DNA of 64,000 nucleotides, taken from contig CANGWB010000007.1 of NCBI GenBank assembly GCA_947457465.1, forward strand, positions 1-64,000, written 5' to 3'. The position numbers were made by a program, and so were the translations under genes. Below are positions 1 through 9,369 of the stretch, one piece after another; positions within the stretch are counted from its first letter, which is position 1, and every line of letters starts with the position of its first letter. Source of the DNA: Chitinophagaceae bacterium (lineage in GTDB: Bacteria; Bacteroidota; Bacteroidia; Chitinophagales; Chitinophagaceae). A model generated the notes under the pieces. It worked only from the letters and a program-made list of their open reading frames with translations, was not told the DNA's origin and did no database searches.

Positions 1-316
1 AATTCTTTTTCATTGTCTCTGCGGCCGCCACATAATTAACATTCAAAAAAGGAGCAAAGAGATAAAAAGGAAGTCCCAAGCGTTTACGATACTTCCACTT
101 GACAGCGGAGAAAATATGCAGAAAAGTGATTACCTCTGAGAAGTAGGTTTGGTGATTGCTAACGAAGAGTACCCGCTGGCGGGGCAATTTAGCCAGTATA
201 TCCATGCCTTTGACCTGCATTCGGTTGAACCAAACCAGGCCGGGAAAGCTGATCAATCCGATCACCAGATGTACCAGCCGCTTTCGGAACTGCCATTTAC
301 TTGTCTTACTATCCAT
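1..316 (-). CDS. 1-acyl-glycerol-3-phosphate acyltransferase-like protein, C-terminus outside window
   Basis: Partial gene running off the left edge; only the first 105 codons are visible. Reading the minus strand from the ATG at 316 gives a basic N-terminus, a hydrophobic segment (VIGLISFPGLVWF) and then FVSNHQTYFSEV, which fits motif I (NHxxxxxD) of PlsC-type acyltransferases, here with Ser-Glu at the acidic position. Such membrane enzymes transfer an acyl chain to a lysophospholipid or related acceptor. The exact substrate cannot be told. A TAnnTTTG box lies 18 bases upstream, so the gene has its own promoter and is separate from rpsA. Confidence 0.75.
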   Translation of the reverse strand, partial: MDSKTSKWQFRKRLVHLVIGLISFPGLVWFNRMQVKGMDILAKLPRQRVLFVSNHQTYFSEVITFLHIFSAVKWKYRKRLGLPFYLFAPFLNVNYVAAAETMKKN

Positions 317-334
317 GATCGTACACCAACAAAT

Positions 335-342
335 CAAATGTA
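335..342 (-). promoter_or_regulatory. Bacteroidota -7 box for the acyltransferase at 316
   Basis: The minus strand reads TACATTTG, a full match to TAnnTTTG, with a TTG 22 bases further upstream in the -33 region. The spacing to the ATG at 316 is 18 bases. Confidence 0.55.
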
Positions 343-360
343 CTAAGATTGGAAATCGAA

Positions 361-394
361 CGAACAAAAAAAGGCTGTCCGGGTGGACAGCCTT
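361..394 (-). terminator. Rho-independent terminator of rpsA
   Basis: A perfect 10-bp inverted repeat (AAGGCTGTCC/GGACAGCCTT, 371-380 with 385-394, 4-base loop) is followed on the minus strand by a run of T. It lies 25 bases after the rpsA stop. Confidence 0.9.
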
Positions 395-418
395 GTATAG
401 GAATGATGTTTGTCGAAT

Positions 419-2317
419 TTATTCGGCAGCAGGTGTTTCACCGGCTTCGCCACCTTCCATTTTCTTCTTGAGATCAGCCAGAACGCCCAGATCACCCAGG
501 GTTGCTTTTTCAACCTTGCCCTGAATGGACTTAACAGCTTTCTTGGTTTTTTCTGCTTCGTTACGAGCATCCTTTTTGGCTGTTTCGACCTCCTCGATCT
601 TTCCTTGCTCCCAGATGCGGGTATGGGAAAGAACGATGCGTTTTTCATTGCGATCGAATTCGATCACCATGAATTGGGCTGTTTCTTCGGCTGCGATACT
701 CTTACCATCTTCCTTGCTCAGGTGACGGTTAGGCGCGAATCCTTCCAGTCCGAATGGCAGTTGAACCACCGCTCCTTTATCGTCGCGACGGATCACATGA
801 CCTTCGTGTAAGCTTCCGATGGTGAAGGTTTCCTGCAATGCATTCCAGGGATCGTCCTCAAGTTGTTTGTGTCCGAGTTGGAGTTTGCGGTTTTCCTTAT
901 CAATACCCAAGATCATGACGTCGATGGCCTGTCCAACTTTGGTATACTCAGTCGGATGATTGAATCGCTTCAACCAGCTCAGGTCGCTGATGTGGATCAT
1001 TCCACCGATACCGGGAGCCAATTCCACGAATACACCGTAGTTGGTAATGTTCTTCACCAATCCGGCATGCTTGCTCTCTTCTGGGAAGCGAATCTCGATA
1101 TCGTTCCAAGGATCTTCGGTAAGCTGCTTGATAGATAGGCTCATCTTGCGGCTATCGCGATCGAGTGTGACGATTTTTGCTTCGTATTCATCACCCAGCT
1201 TAAAGAATTCCTTAGCGTTGATGGGAGAATTCGACCAGCTGATCTCCGATACGTGTACCAGTCCCTCTACACCCGGCTGGATTTCCAGGAACGCACCGTA
1301 ATCTTCGATGTTCACAACTTTACCTTTCACTACATTTCCTTCGCCGATATTCTCACCCAGTACATCCCAAGGATGTGGCGTGAGTTGTTTCAGACCGAGG
1401 CTGATGCGACGCTTCTCGTCGTCGAAATCCAATACGACCACGTTGATTTTCTGATCGAGCTTGAGCACCTCGGAAGGATGTGCAATACGACCCCATGAAA
1501 TGTCTGTGATGTAGAGTAATCCGTCGAGTCCGCCCAGGTCCATGAACGCACCGAAGTCGGTGATGTTCTTCACTGTTCCTTCCAGCACCTGACCTTTTTC
1601 GAGCTTGCTCATGATCTCGGCACGCTGTGCTTCGATATCGCTTTCGATCAGTGCCTTGTGTGATACAACGGCATTCTTGATGGCTTCGTTGATCTTCACC
1701 ACCTTGAACTCCATCGTCTTTCCAACAAACTGATCGTAGTCGGTAACGGGCTTCACATCGATCTGTGATCCGGGCAGGAAGGTCTCCATACCGAATACAT
1801 CAACGATCAAGCCACCTTTGGTTTTAGAGGTAACCGTACCGGTAATGACTTCGCCGGTCTTATGTACTTCCACAATGCGCTCCCATGCACGAGTGATGCG
1901 AGCTTGACGACGGCTGAGGTTCAGATGACCATCGCGGTCTTCTTTCTCAACGATCATTACTTCCACTTCATCACCGATCGCCAGACCGGGAATGTCGCGA
2001 AATTCATTGAGAGAGATCAATCCATCGCTCTTGAAACCGATGTTCAGCACGACGTCAGTCTTGGTCAGACCAACCACCAGGCCTTTGATCAACTCTCCGT
2101 CGTTCAATTGAACGAACGTGTTGTCGTATACACTGTCATACTTCTCCCGCTCACTGGCGGTATAAGAGATCAGATTACGACGATCCACACTCCAATCAAA
2201 ATCATCATGGGCTGTGGCGATCACAGGTGCATTTGTTGTCGCTGTAGCGGCCGCGGTATCCGCGCCGGACTCCTGTGCATCAGCGTTTAGGTGTTTGTAA
2301 ATCAACTGTTGAAACAT
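419..2317 (-). CDS. rpsA: 30S ribosomal protein S1
   Basis: Protein of 632 residues made of a run of S1 (OB-fold) RNA-binding repeats. Typical repeat signatures are visible several times, for example GLVVGLTKTDVVLNIGFKSD, GTVKNITDFGAFMDLGGLDG and KGKVVNIEDYGAFLEIQPG. S1 helps bind structured mRNA to the 30S subunit, which matters in a phylum that largely lacks Shine-Dalgarno sequences. I start it at the ATG at 2317 (MFQQLIYKHL); an open frame extends 18 codons further but lacks family character and would overrun the promoter. The acidic, alanine-rich first 60 residues and Ala/Glu-rich tail are low complexity. Own promoter and terminator, so monocistronic. Confidence 0.96.
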   Translation of the reverse strand: MFQQLIYKHLNADAQESGADTAAATATTNAPVIATAHDDFDWSVDRRNLISYTASEREKYDSVYDNTFVQLNDGELIKGLVVGLTKTDVVLNIGFKSDGLISLNEFRDIPGLAIGDEVEVMIVEKEDRDGHLNLSRRQARITRAWERIVEVHKTGEVITGTVTSKTKGGLIVDVFGMETFLPGSQIDVKPVTDYDQFVGKTMEFKVVKINEAIKNAVVSHKALIESDIEAQRAEIMSKLEKGQVLEGTVKNITDFGAFMDLGGLDGLLYITDISWGRIAHPSEVLKLDQKINVVVLDFDDEKRRISLGLKQLTPHPWDVLGENIGEGNVVKGKVVNIEDYGAFLEIQPGVEGLVHVSEISWSNSPINAKEFFKLGDEYEAKIVTLDRDSRKMSLSIKQLTEDPWNDIEIRFPEESKHAGLVKNITNYGVFVELAPGIGGMIHISDLSWLKRFNHPTEYTKVGQAIDVMILGIDKENRKLQLGHKQLEDDPWNALQETFTIGSLHEGHVIRRDDKGAVVQLPFGLEGFAPNRHLSKEDGKSIAAEETAQFMVIEFDRNEKRIVLSHTRIWEQGKIEEVETAKKDARNEAEKTKKAVKSIQGKVEKATLGDLGVLADLKKKMEGGEAGETPAAE

Positions 2318-2352
2318 GTGTGTTTCCCGAAAGGGTTTTATTTTCGGGGTGG

Positions 2353-2360
2353 CAAAGATA
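2353..2360 (-). promoter_or_regulatory. -7 box for rpsA
   Basis: The minus strand reads TATCTTTG, matching TAnnTTTG, 35 bases before the rpsA ATG. Confidence 0.6.
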
Positions 2361-2464
2361 ATGAAAACCACCGGTTCAAAGGCGGTTCAGCCGATAAAAT
2401 CTGTGTCGAAATCGGTTTTCAAGTATATTGAAAACCAGCCACTTACACCAGTCAACCCACCGAT

Positions 2465-3424
2465 TTGCTGTATACGATCCTCAAATTAATCGCCCGCCTG
2501 TTTCTCCCCCTTTACGTGCGCGAAATCAGGATACAGGAACCTGACCGGTTAAAATGGGACGGACCGTTGTTGTTGGCTTGCAATCATCCGAACTCTTTTC
2601 TCGATTCCGTTCTGCTCGACACCTTGTTTGAGAAGCCGATCTGGTCTTTGGCCCGGGGCGATGCCTTTCGAAATAAATGGGTTGCCCGTATCCTTCATTC
2701 GCTTCGGATCTTACCTGTATATCGAACCAGTGAAGGCCCTGAGAACCTACACATCAATTACCGAACCTTTGAATCCTGTTTGCACTTGTTTCGTGAAAAA
2801 GGGATCGTAACGATTTACAGCGAAGCAAAATGCATCAATGAGTGGCGATTGCGTCCACTTCGAAAAGGAACCGCCCGATTGGCGATACAAACTTGGTCGG
2901 CCGGTATTCCTTTGCGCGTGCTACCGGTGTCGATCAATTACAGCTCCTATCATCGATACGGAAAGAACCTCATCATTCAATTCGGCGACGTGATCGAATC
3001 AACCGATATCCCTTGGAATGAACCCGAAGGGAAACGGCATCAGGCGTTCAATGAAAAACTACAGCGATCCTTACAAGCGGGCGTCATACAACTGGACGGA
3101 AAGGATCAGGCAGGGAGAAAAAAAATCTTCCAAAAAAAATATACCCCTTGGCATTATGCATGGAGTGCTATCCCTGCAGCCATCGGTTGGTTGTTGCATT
3201 TCCCTTTGTATTTCCCCATACGAGTCTTGGTAGCGGTGACGTCTAGATACAATGATCACTTTGATTCGATCATAGCCGGACTCTTATTGCTTTTATATCC
3301 GTTCTATTGGGCGGGACTGATCAGCCTTGGATTTTTTCAGTGGGGGCTGTATGGTGCCTTGCTGGGATTAGCGGCACCGCTCACAGTGAGAACACTGCTG
3401 ATTTGGCTTCGTCAAACGGATTGA
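2465..3424 (+). CDS. Lysophospholipid acyltransferase family protein
   Basis: Protein of 319 residues with a PlsC-type acyltransferase domain. Motif I is seen as NHPNSFLD (residues 40-47, catalytic His41 and Asp47), with the YSEAKC region standing where the second substrate-binding block usually lies. The C-terminal 90 residues hold two or three hydrophobic segments (around IGWLLHFPLYFPIRVLVAV and IIAGLLLLLYPFYWAGLISL), so it is probably anchored in the inner membrane. No ATG is available before motif I; the best start is TTG at 2465, and this start is uncertain. It is divergent from rpsA and convergent with map. Acyl acceptor unknown. Confidence 0.85.
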   Translation: MLYTILKLIARLFLPLYVREIRIQEPDRLKWDGPLLLACNHPNSFLDSVLLDTLFEKPIWSLARGDAFRNKWVARILHSLRILPVYRTSEGPENLHINYRTFESCLHLFREKGIVTIYSEAKCINEWRLRPLRKGTARLAIQTWSAGIPLRVLPVSINYSSYHRYGKNLIIQFGDVIESTDIPWNEPEGKRHQAFNEKLQRSLQAGVIQLDGKDQAGRKKIFQKKYTPWHYAWSAIPAAIGWLLHFPLYFPIRVLVAVTSRYNDHFDSIIAGLLLLLYPFYWAGLISLGFFQWGLYGALLGLAAPLTVRTLLIWLRQTD

Positions 3425-3432
3425 ATCAGAAC

Positions 3433-4233
3433 TCAATCGATCGTAAATAGGTTGGGATTATTCCGTTCAGCTGCTTCGATGGGCCTGTAATCAGAAAGGA
3501 TGTCGGCCTGATCCGGACGCACGCAAACATCGTGCTCAAAATGTGCGGACACGGAGCCGTCTTTAGTTCGAACGGTCCACCCATCTGAGTCCGTGAACAC
3601 CTCTTTTTTACCGAGGTTGATCATCGGCTCGATGGCCAGTACCAATCCATCTTTTAGTTTAGGTCCTACCCCACGTTTCCCATAGTTAGGCACCTGTGGA
3701 TCTTCGTGCAGCGACGTGCCCAGTCCATGTCCGACCAGCTCACGCACCACGCCATATCCATGTTTTCTCTCCGTGTGCTCTTGGATAGCAAAAGAGATGT
3801 CCCCCACTCGGTGATTGGTGGTGCACTTTTCAATTCCTTTATAGAGCGATTCCTTCGTCACGCGAATGAGTTGGAGTATCGCCGGACCCGGGTCACCCAA
3901 TACGAACGTGTAAGCATGATCTCCATGCCAGCCATCCAGTATAACGCCGATGTCGATCGATACAACATCCCGCTCTTTTAACTCCTTGTCGGATGGGAAG
4001 CCATGCACCACGACGTCGTTCACGGATATACAAGAATGGAATGGGTAGCCATGATAATTCAGAAAGGATGGGATCGCTCCGTGATCTCGGATGATCGTAT
4101 TGATCTGCTGATCGATCGAACGGGTGGTGATGCCCGGACGCAGATCAGCCGCGATCAGGGAGAGTGTACGACTCACCAATTGCGCACTGGCTCTCATCTT
4201 CTCGATCTGCTCGGCTGTCTTACAATACATCAT
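3433..4233 (-). CDS. map: Type I methionine aminopeptidase
   Basis: Removes the initiator methionine from nascent proteins in the cytoplasm. The 266-residue protein carries the five metal ligands of the pita-bread fold in order: Asp94 (SIDIG), Asp105 (HGDHAYTF), His169 (GHGLG), Glu202 (IEPM) and Glu233 (HFEHD). His77 (VVHG) is the conserved substrate-side histidine. In many bacteria map follows secY directly, as here, but a strong terminator separates them. The codon after the first ATG is also ATG, so the start could be one residue later. The usual next genes (infA, rpmJ, rpsM) are absent; the next gene is a convergent acyltransferase. Confidence 0.95.
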   Translation of the reverse strand: MMYCKTAEQIEKMRASAQLVSRTLSLIAADLRPGITTRSIDQQINTIIRDHGAIPSFLNYHGYPFHSCISVNDVVVHGFPSDKELKERDVVSIDIGVILDGWHGDHAYTFVLGDPGPAILQLIRVTKESLYKGIEKCTTNHRVGDISFAIQEHTERKHGYGVVRELVGHGLGTSLHEDPQVPNYGKRGVGPKLKDGLVLAIEPMINLGKKEVFTDSDGWTVRTKDGSVSAHFEHDVCVRPDQADILSDYRPIEAAERNNPNLFTID

Positions 4234-4250
4234 GTTCTAACAAATATCCT

Positions 4251-4278
4251 AAAAAAGAAACCCGGCCGAAGCCGGGTT
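4251..4278 (-). terminator. Terminator after secY, end of the S10-spc block
   Basis: AACCCGGC/GCCGGGTT stem with CGAA loop (4259-4278), followed on the minus strand by TTTCTTTTTT. It lies between secY and map, so map is reached by readthrough or has its own promoter. Confidence 0.9.
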
Positions 4279-4298
4279 CGAGAGAAAGATTATGCTTA

Positions 4299-5636
4299 TT
4301 ACATTTGGACGGCAGAAGAGGTTTGTCTTCCTTGGATGCGTCCACCTTTCATGAGTCCGTCGTACTGACGCATGAGCAACTGTGTTTCGATCTGCTGAAG
4401 GGTGTCGAGTACAACACCTACCATGATCAACAGGGAAGTACCACCGAAGAAAGTGGCAAACTGTTGAGTAACTCCCAGCCGCTGCGCAATACCGGGCAGG
4501 ATTCCCAACAAGGCCAGCATGATGGCGCCGGGTAAAGTGATGCGGTCCATGATCGCACCGATATAGTCTGCCGTAGGCTGACCAGGCTTTACACCAGGAA
4601 TGAAACCATTGCTTTGCTTGAGATTATCTGCGATCTGCTTCGGATTGAAGATAAGGGCCGTGTAGAGATAAGTGAATGCGATCACAACCACCGAGTAGAT
4701 CACCATGTACCAGATATTACTCTGATCCGTGATCGCCTGCAAAAATCCGCTAGACTGTGTATTGTAGTTTGCGAAGATGGTCGGAATGAAAATGATGGCC
4801 TGTGCGAAGATGATGGGCATTACACCAGCACTGTTCACCTTCAATGGCAGGAATTGACGAGCGCCACCGAATTGACGATTGCCAACGATCTGCTTGGCAT
4901 AATTCACCGGAACTTTTCGTACCCCCTGAATGAGCAGGATACATCCCAGGATAATGGCGATCAGAATAGCGATTTCTACGATGAAAATCAGGATCTGTCC
5001 GTTACGAACGGATTTCGCACTGAGTTCCTGCAGGAATGATTGGGGCAGACGAGCCAGGATACCGATCATGATGATCAGTGATGTTCCGTTACCAAGACCA
5101 CGATCGGTGATCTTCTCCCCCATCCACATTACGAATAATGTACCGGCGGTGAGTAATACAACCGTTGATAGCCAGAAATAAGGCGCGAACCCGGGAAGTA
5201 TGGCTCCAGATTGCTGGGTCATTCCTTTCAGGTAAGTAACGTAAGCAGAGGCCTGAAGAATCGTAACGATCACTGTCAGGTAGCGAGTGTATTGATTGAT
5301 CTTTTTACGCCCACTCTCCCCTTCTTTTTGCATCTTTTGAAATTGAGGTACCAATACGGTCATCAATTGCATGAAGATCGAGGCAGAGATATAGGGCATG
5401 ATACCCAATGCGAAAATAGATGCCTGATTGAAGGCACCTCCAGAGAAGGCATCGATCAATCCGAGGATACCGGTATTAGCTTGCGTACCGGCTTCCATGG
5501 CCTGTGGATCGATACCCGGCAGAACGATGTGAGCACCGATCCGATAGATCAGGATCATCAGGATCGTGTAGAGGATCTTGCCGCGCAATTCCTCGATACT
5601 CCAGATATTCTTTAGGGTCTGTATGAGATTCTTCAC
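4299..5636 (-). CDS. secY: Preprotein translocase subunit SecY
   Basis: Channel-forming subunit of the Sec translocon in the inner membrane. The 445-residue length and ten hydrophobic segments fit the family; the first helix follows KNIWSIEELRGKILYTILM, and a plug-like glycine-rich region (GGAFNQASIFALGIMPYISASI) follows. The cytoplasmic loop with RKVPVNYAKQ matches the ribosome/SecA-binding loop region. It is the last gene of the ribosomal block, 23 bases after rplO, and ends at a strong terminator. Confidence 0.97.
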   Translation of the reverse strand: MKNLIQTLKNIWSIEELRGKILYTILMILIYRIGAHIVLPGIDPQAMEAGTQANTGILGLIDAFSGGAFNQASIFALGIMPYISASIFMQLMTVLVPQFQKMQKEGESGRKKINQYTRYLTVIVTILQASAYVTYLKGMTQQSGAILPGFAPYFWLSTVVLLTAGTLFVMWMGEKITDRGLGNGTSLIIMIGILARLPQSFLQELSAKSVRNGQILIFIVEIAILIAIILGCILLIQGVRKVPVNYAKQIVGNRQFGGARQFLPLKVNSAGVMPIIFAQAIIFIPTIFANYNTQSSGFLQAITDQSNIWYMVIYSVVVIAFTYLYTALIFNPKQIADNLKQSNGFIPGVKPGQPTADYIGAIMDRITLPGAIMLALLGILPGIAQRLGVTQQFATFFGGTSLLIMVGVVLDTLQQIETQLLMRQYDGLMKGGRIQGRQTSSAVQM

Positions 5637-5659
5637 TTGGTTTCAGTTTGTGGGGAAAC

Positions 5660-6109
5660 TTAGGCAACGACTTCAACGGTACCACCGGCAGCTTCAATGG
5701 CCGCCTTGGCTTTTTCACTAACCGCATTCACTTTACAAGTGAACTTGCCGGTCAGCTCGCCATTACCGAGCAGTTTCACGCGGTCGGTTTGAGCGATGAA
5801 GCCATGGATGTAGAGATTTTCCAGCGTGATCTCGCTGAGGTTGTATTTATCAGCCAGCTGCTGAAGTTGACCGAGATTGAATACTTTGTATTCGATGCGA
5901 TGCGGGTTCTTGAAACCACGCTTGGGAACACGGCGCTGGATAGGCATCTGTCCGCCTTCATGTCCCAGATTGCGTTTGTAACCGGTACGGCTTTGAGCAC
6001 CTTTAGTACCTTTTGTAGAGGTTCCTCCATGTCCGGAACCATCACCACGACCGATACGTTTTTCTTTGTGTGTCGCGCCTTTAGCGGGACGGATCTGATG
6101 TAATTTCAT
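5660..6109 (-). CDS. rplO: 50S ribosomal protein L15
   Basis: 149-residue L15 with the glycine-rich N-terminal extension (KRIGRGDGSGHGGTSTKG) that threads into 23S rRNA, followed by the globular domain ending in AAIEAAGGTVEVVA. I use the ATG at 6109 (MKLHQIRPA), the normal family start; an ATG six codons earlier is possible but unlikely. It lies between rpmD and secY in spc order. Confidence 0.96.
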   Translation of the reverse strand: MKLHQIRPAKGATHKEKRIGRGDGSGHGGTSTKGTKGAQSRTGYKRNLGHEGGQMPIQRRVPKRGFKNPHRIEYKVFNLGQLQQLADKYNLSEITLENLYIHGFIAQTDRVKLLGNGELTGKFTCKVNAVSEKAKAAIEAAGGTVEVVA

Positions 6110-6179
6110 AGTTTGTTTTTTACTCAACGGGGTTCGCTCCCCTCGCTTTTAAAAAAAGCCGTTGAAAGGCTGGATTGAC

Positions 6180-6362
6180 TTATTTAACTTCTTCCACTTT
6201 AATCAGGTGAGTCACTTTACGGACCATACCCAGAATTTGAGGTGTAGCTTCTACCTCTTTGGATGAGTTGGTCTTATTAAGCCCAAGTGCTTGCAAGGTC
6301 AGTTTTTGACGTTCAGGACGGTCGATGGGGCTTTTGACCAGTGTGATCTTGATTTTGTTCAT
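6180..6362 (-). CDS. rpmD: 50S ribosomal protein L30
   Basis: 60-residue L30 (KIKITLVKSPIDRPERQKLT...GMVRKVTHLIKVEE), full length for the family. It sits between rpsE and rplO. The gap to rplO (70 bases) is longer than most in the block but shows no clear signal. Confidence 0.95.
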   Translation of the reverse strand: MNKIKITLVKSPIDRPERQKLTLQALGLNKTNSSKEVEATPQILGMVRKVTHLIKVEEVK

Positions 6363-6392
6363 ACGATTCGTTTTATCGCGCGTAGGCGCAGA

Positions 6393-6911
6393 TTATCCGT
6401 TGAAAACTTTCTTCAGTCCGAGGGTGCGGGTCTTGGCGATCTGCACCGGCTCACGAAGCAGTGCCAATGCCTTGAATGTAGCCTTCACCACGTTGTGCGG
6501 GTTGGCCGAACCAAGTGACTTAGCCAATACGTCGGTTACACCGGCACTCTCCAGTACCGCACGCATAGAACCTCCGGCGATCACCCCCGTACCATGAGCG
6601 GCGGGCTTGATCAAAACCTTTGCGGCTCCTTCTTTTGCCCACTGATCGTGCGGGATGGTTCCCTTCATCACGGGCACCTTGATCAGGTTCTTCTTGGCAT
6701 CTTCGATACCCTTGGTGATGGCTTCCTGGACTTCCTTGGCTTTACCCAGTCCGTGCCCTACCACTCCATTCTCATTACCCACAACAACGAGGGCAGAGAA
6801 ACTGAAGGTACGTCCGCCTTTGGTGGTCTTAACCACGCGGTTAATGGCAACCACCTTGTCTTTCAGTTCCAGATCACCGGCTTTTACCCGGTTCAGCGTA
6901 AGCTTTGACAT
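6393..6911 (-). CDS. rpsE: 30S ribosomal protein S5
   Basis: 172-residue S5. It has the N-terminal double-stranded RNA-binding fold ([41 protein letters not shown]) and a C-terminal domain with [16 protein letters not shown]5 is part of the decoding-site accuracy region with S4 and S12. Spc order, 28 bases after rplR. Confidence 0.97.
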   Translation of the reverse strand: MSKLTLNRVKAGDLELKDKVVAINRVVKTTKGGRTFSFSALVVVGNENGVVGHGLGKAKEVQEAITKGIEDAKKNLIKVPVMKGTIPHDQWAKEGAAKVLIKPAAHGTGVIAGGSMRAVLESAGVTDVLAKSLGSANPHNVVKATFKALALLREPVQIAKTRTLGLKKVFNG

Positions 6912-6938
6912 GTATTCGGTTTGTGTTGATTCGATTGA

Positions 6939-7298
6939 TTAAAATTTAAGTCCGCCTTCACGAGCGCCATCAGCAACAGCTTTAACACGACCGTGGAAAA
7001 GGTTTCCGCCGCGATCGAAACAAACGGCCTGTACACCCAGTTCTACGGCTTTGCGAGCGATCGCAGCTCCCACCAGCTTACTTTTTTCAGACTTGGTTCC
7101 TTTTTGAGCAGCAATATCCTTATCTCTTGAAGAAGCAGCACACAAGGTCTGCCCTTTGCTGTCATCGATCAGCTGTGCATAAATGTCAGCATTGCTGCGA
7201 AAGATCGCAAGACGAGGCTGAGATGTTGTACCGCTCACCTTCCGGCGAATGCGGTAGCGAATATTTTGCTTCTTCTGGGCTTTTACTTTCGGGTTCAT
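6939..7298 (-). CDS. rplR: 50S ribosomal protein L18
   Basis: 119-residue L18, which binds 5S rRNA together with L5. Family features are the basic N-terminus ([22 protein letters not shown]) and the C-terminal [25 protein letters not shown]. Spc order, full length. Confidence 0.97.
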   Translation of the reverse strand: MNPKVKAQKKQNIRYRIRRKVSGTTSQPRLAIFRSNADIYAQLIDDSKGQTLCAASSRDKDIAAQKGTKSEKSKLVGAAIARKAVELGVQAVCFDRGGNLFHGRVKAVADGAREGGLKF

Positions 7299-7340
7299 CT
7301 TTTTTATTTTAGTGGACTTGCGTCCTGCTACGATTAACGA

Positions 7341-7895
7341 TTATTTACCGGCCGCTTTACCAGCTTTCTTACGTACCACTTCACCAACATAGCGTACACC
7401 TTTTCCTTTGTACGGCTCTGGCTTACGCAAGCCACGGAGTTTAGCAGCAACCTGGCCGATCAGTTGCTTGTCGATCCCCTCCAGGGTAATGGTAGGGTTC
7501 TGACCTTTTTCCTGAGCAGTGGCAACTTTCAGCTCCTTGGGTACTTCGAATATGATGTTGTGAGAAAAACCGAGCGCCAGGTCGAGCAAGTTACCGGTAT
7601 TAGCGGCCTTGAAACCTACCCCGATCAGTTCGAGCTTACGCTCATAACCATCGGTCACCCCTTTTACCAAATTGGAAAGCAAGGAGCGATAAAGTCCGTG
7701 CATGGCACGGTGACGGATCTGGTCGGTCGGACGGGTGATGTGCACCTGTCCGTCTTTCACTTCGACCGTGATGTCGCGGTCAATAGCTTGCTTCAATTCG
7801 CCTTTCTTACCCTTTACGGTAACAACATTGTCCTTACCAACGGTCAGGGTTACACCCTCCGGGAGAACGATCGTTTTTTTTCCTATACGTGACAT
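7341..7895 (-). CDS. rplF: 50S ribosomal protein L6
   Basis: 184-residue L6 with the two duplicated domains; MSRIGKKTI at the start and RGLRKPEPYKGKGVRY near the end are diagnostic. L6 lies near the sarcin-ricin loop and the factor-binding site. It is preceded by an unusually long 130-base gap after rpsH (see separate entry). Confidence 0.97.
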   Translation of the reverse strand: MSRIGKKTIVLPEGVTLTVGKDNVVTVKGKKGELKQAIDRDITVEVKDGQVHITRPTDQIRHRAMHGLYRSLLSNLVKGVTDGYERKLELIGVGFKAANTGNLLDLALGFSHNIIFEVPKELKVATAQEKGQNPTITLEGIDKQLIGQVAAKLRGLRKPEPYKGKGVRYVGEVVRKKAGKAAGK

Positions 7896-8025
7896 AACAA
7901 AAGTTTGTTATTTAATTTATTTCTCCGGTGGCCGTCCTGTGTTCAGATGCCGTATAGCGCTCTTAATAAACAGGCCGGTTGGGTTACGAACCAGGTCCCG
8001 GAGGTTGGACCCGGCAGTTGCTTCA
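7896..8025 (-). promoter_or_regulatory. Long, possibly structured gap between rpsH and rplF
   Basis: Most gaps in this block are 15-70 bases; this one is 130. Two inverted repeats are visible: GGTCC/GGACC (7994-7998 with 8007-8011) and CCTGT/ACAGG (7936-7940 with 7970-7974). No open frame or T-tract terminator is seen. It could be an RNA leader for rplF and later genes; the role is inference. Confidence 0.3.
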
Positions 8026-8424
8026 TCAATAGATGTAGCAAAGAACTTCTCCGCCAACATTCTGTGCCTTGGCATCTTTATCAGTCATCACCCCTTTGGA
8101 GGTAGAGACGATGGCAACACCCAGACCATTCTTTACCCGACGGAATTCACCGGGCTTAGCATACTGACGCAGACCAGGACGGCTGATGCGTTCCATACTC
8201 TGGATAGCAGGCTGCTTGGTTGAAGGGTCATATTTCAGGGCTATCTTGATGATACCCTGTTTGCTGTTATCCTCGAACTTATACTTCAGGATGTAGCCCT
8301 GGTTGTACAAGATCTCGGTCATGCGCTTCTTCAGGTTAGAAGCTGGGATGTCAACGACACGGTGTCCGGCCATTTGTGCGTTCCGGATGCGGGTCAGAAA
8401 ATCTGCGATAGGATCGGTTACCAT
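8026..8424 (-). CDS. rpsH: 30S ribosomal protein S8
   Basis: 132-residue S8 with the family start TDPIADFLTRIRNA and C-terminal motif LGVAIVSTSKGVMTDKDA preceding GGEVLCYIY. S8 binds helix 21 of 16S rRNA and in enterobacteria represses its own operon; whether it does so here is unknown. Spc order. Confidence 0.97.
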   Translation of the reverse strand: MVTDPIADFLTRIRNAQMAGHRVVDIPASNLKKRMTEILYNQGYILKYKFEDNSKQGIIKIALKYDPSTKQPAIQSMERISRPGLRQYAKPGEFRRVKNGLGVAIVSTSKGVMTDKDAKAQNVGGEVLCYIY

Positions 8425-8485
8425 ATTATTTCCTCCTGTTAATCCGGCATAGCACCGGATGGTTTGGATTGTTTGTTGATTCGAA

Positions 8486-8755
8486 TTACCAGCTGGCTTT
8501 TTTCAGTCCGGGGATCTTGCCATTCAACGCCATGTCGCGCAATGCAATACGGGAAATTCCAAAGTAGCGTACATAACCTTTGGGACGACCGGTAAGCTGA
8601 CAACGGTTCTTCAGGCGTACTTTGGATGAGTTGCGAGGCATTTCATCGAGGGCTTTCCAATCGCCTGCCTGCTTGAGTGCTTCACGTTTAGCGGCATGCA
8701 GCTCAACCAGTCGCTCGCGCTTGGCTTGACGGGCTTTGATGGAAGTTTTAGCCAT
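8486..8755 (-). CDS. rpsN: 30S ribosomal protein S14, zinc-independent form
   Basis: 89-residue S14 of the longer type without the CxxC pairs that bind zinc in the short form; only one cysteine (NRCQLTGRP) remains. Family signatures include [19 protein letters not shown] and the terminal KKASW. Placed between rplE and rpsH as in other spc operons. Confidence 0.97.
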   Translation of the reverse strand: MAKTSIKARQAKRERLVELHAAKREALKQAGDWKALDEMPRNSSKVRLKNRCQLTGRPKGYVRYFGISRIALRDMALNGKIPGLKKASW

Positions 8756-8774
8756 AAGGATTCAGTTTATCTGA

Positions 8775-9344
8775 TTAATTGTTTTTGTTGTTTCGGAAAG
8801 GCATGCCCATTTCTTTGAGCAGTTCATACGCTTCCTCATCCGTGTTGGCTGTTGTCACGAACGTGATGTCCATACCGGTGATCTTACTAACCTTATCGAT
8901 GTCGATCTCCGGGAAAATGATCTGCTCGGTCACGCCCATGGTGTAATTACCACGGCCATCGAATGATTTCTCACTCACACCCTTGAAATCACGTACACGG
9001 GGCAGTGCTACAGATACCAGACGATCCAGGAATTCATACATCTTCTCTCCACGCAGTGTTACGCGGGCACCGATCGGCATGTTCTTACGCAACTTGAAGT
9101 TCGAAATGTCTTTCTTGGACATGGTCGCAACGGCTTTCTGTCCGGTGATCTGTGATAACTCGTCGATTGCGATGTCGATCATTTTCTTATCGGATACCGC
9201 ACCGTTCACGCCACGGTTTACGCAGATCTTCTCCAGCTTGGGAGCCTGCATGACACTTCCATAACCAAATTTCTTTACCAGTGCGGGCACGACATCCTGC
9301 TTGTACTTAGCGGCCAGTCTGGGTTTGTATTGTGTTGTACTCAT
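8775..9344 (-). CDS. rplE: 50S ribosomal protein L5
   Basis: 189-residue L5, which binds 5S rRNA and contacts the P-site tRNA. Visible family blocks are [37 protein letters not shown] and the C-terminal [18 protein letters not shown]. It follows rplX after 25 bases. Confidence 0.97.
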   Translation of the reverse strand: MSTTQYKPRLAAKYKQDVVPALVKKFGYGSVMQAPKLEKICVNRGVNGAVSDKKMIDIAIDELSQITGQKAVATMSKKDISNFKLRKNMPIGARVTLRGEKMYEFLDRLVSVALPRVRDFKGVSEKSFDGRGNYTMGVTEQIIFPEIDIDKVSKITGMDITFVTTANTDEEAYELLKEMGMPFRNNKNN

Positions 9345-9369
9345 ATTCGTTTCAGATTAGCATCAGTGA

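Noticed and set aside
419-2371. Longer form of S1 starting at 2371
   Set aside because: The extra 18 codons cover the -7 box and have no family similarity.
3425-3432. Terminator between the acyltransferase and map
   Set aside because: The convergent stops are only eight bases apart and no stem with a T run is present.
3433-4233. Methionine aminopeptidase with altered metal site (HGDH instead of HGDT/S)
   Set aside because: All five metal ligands are in place; the change is at a neighbouring position and I recall the same in other Bacteroidota.
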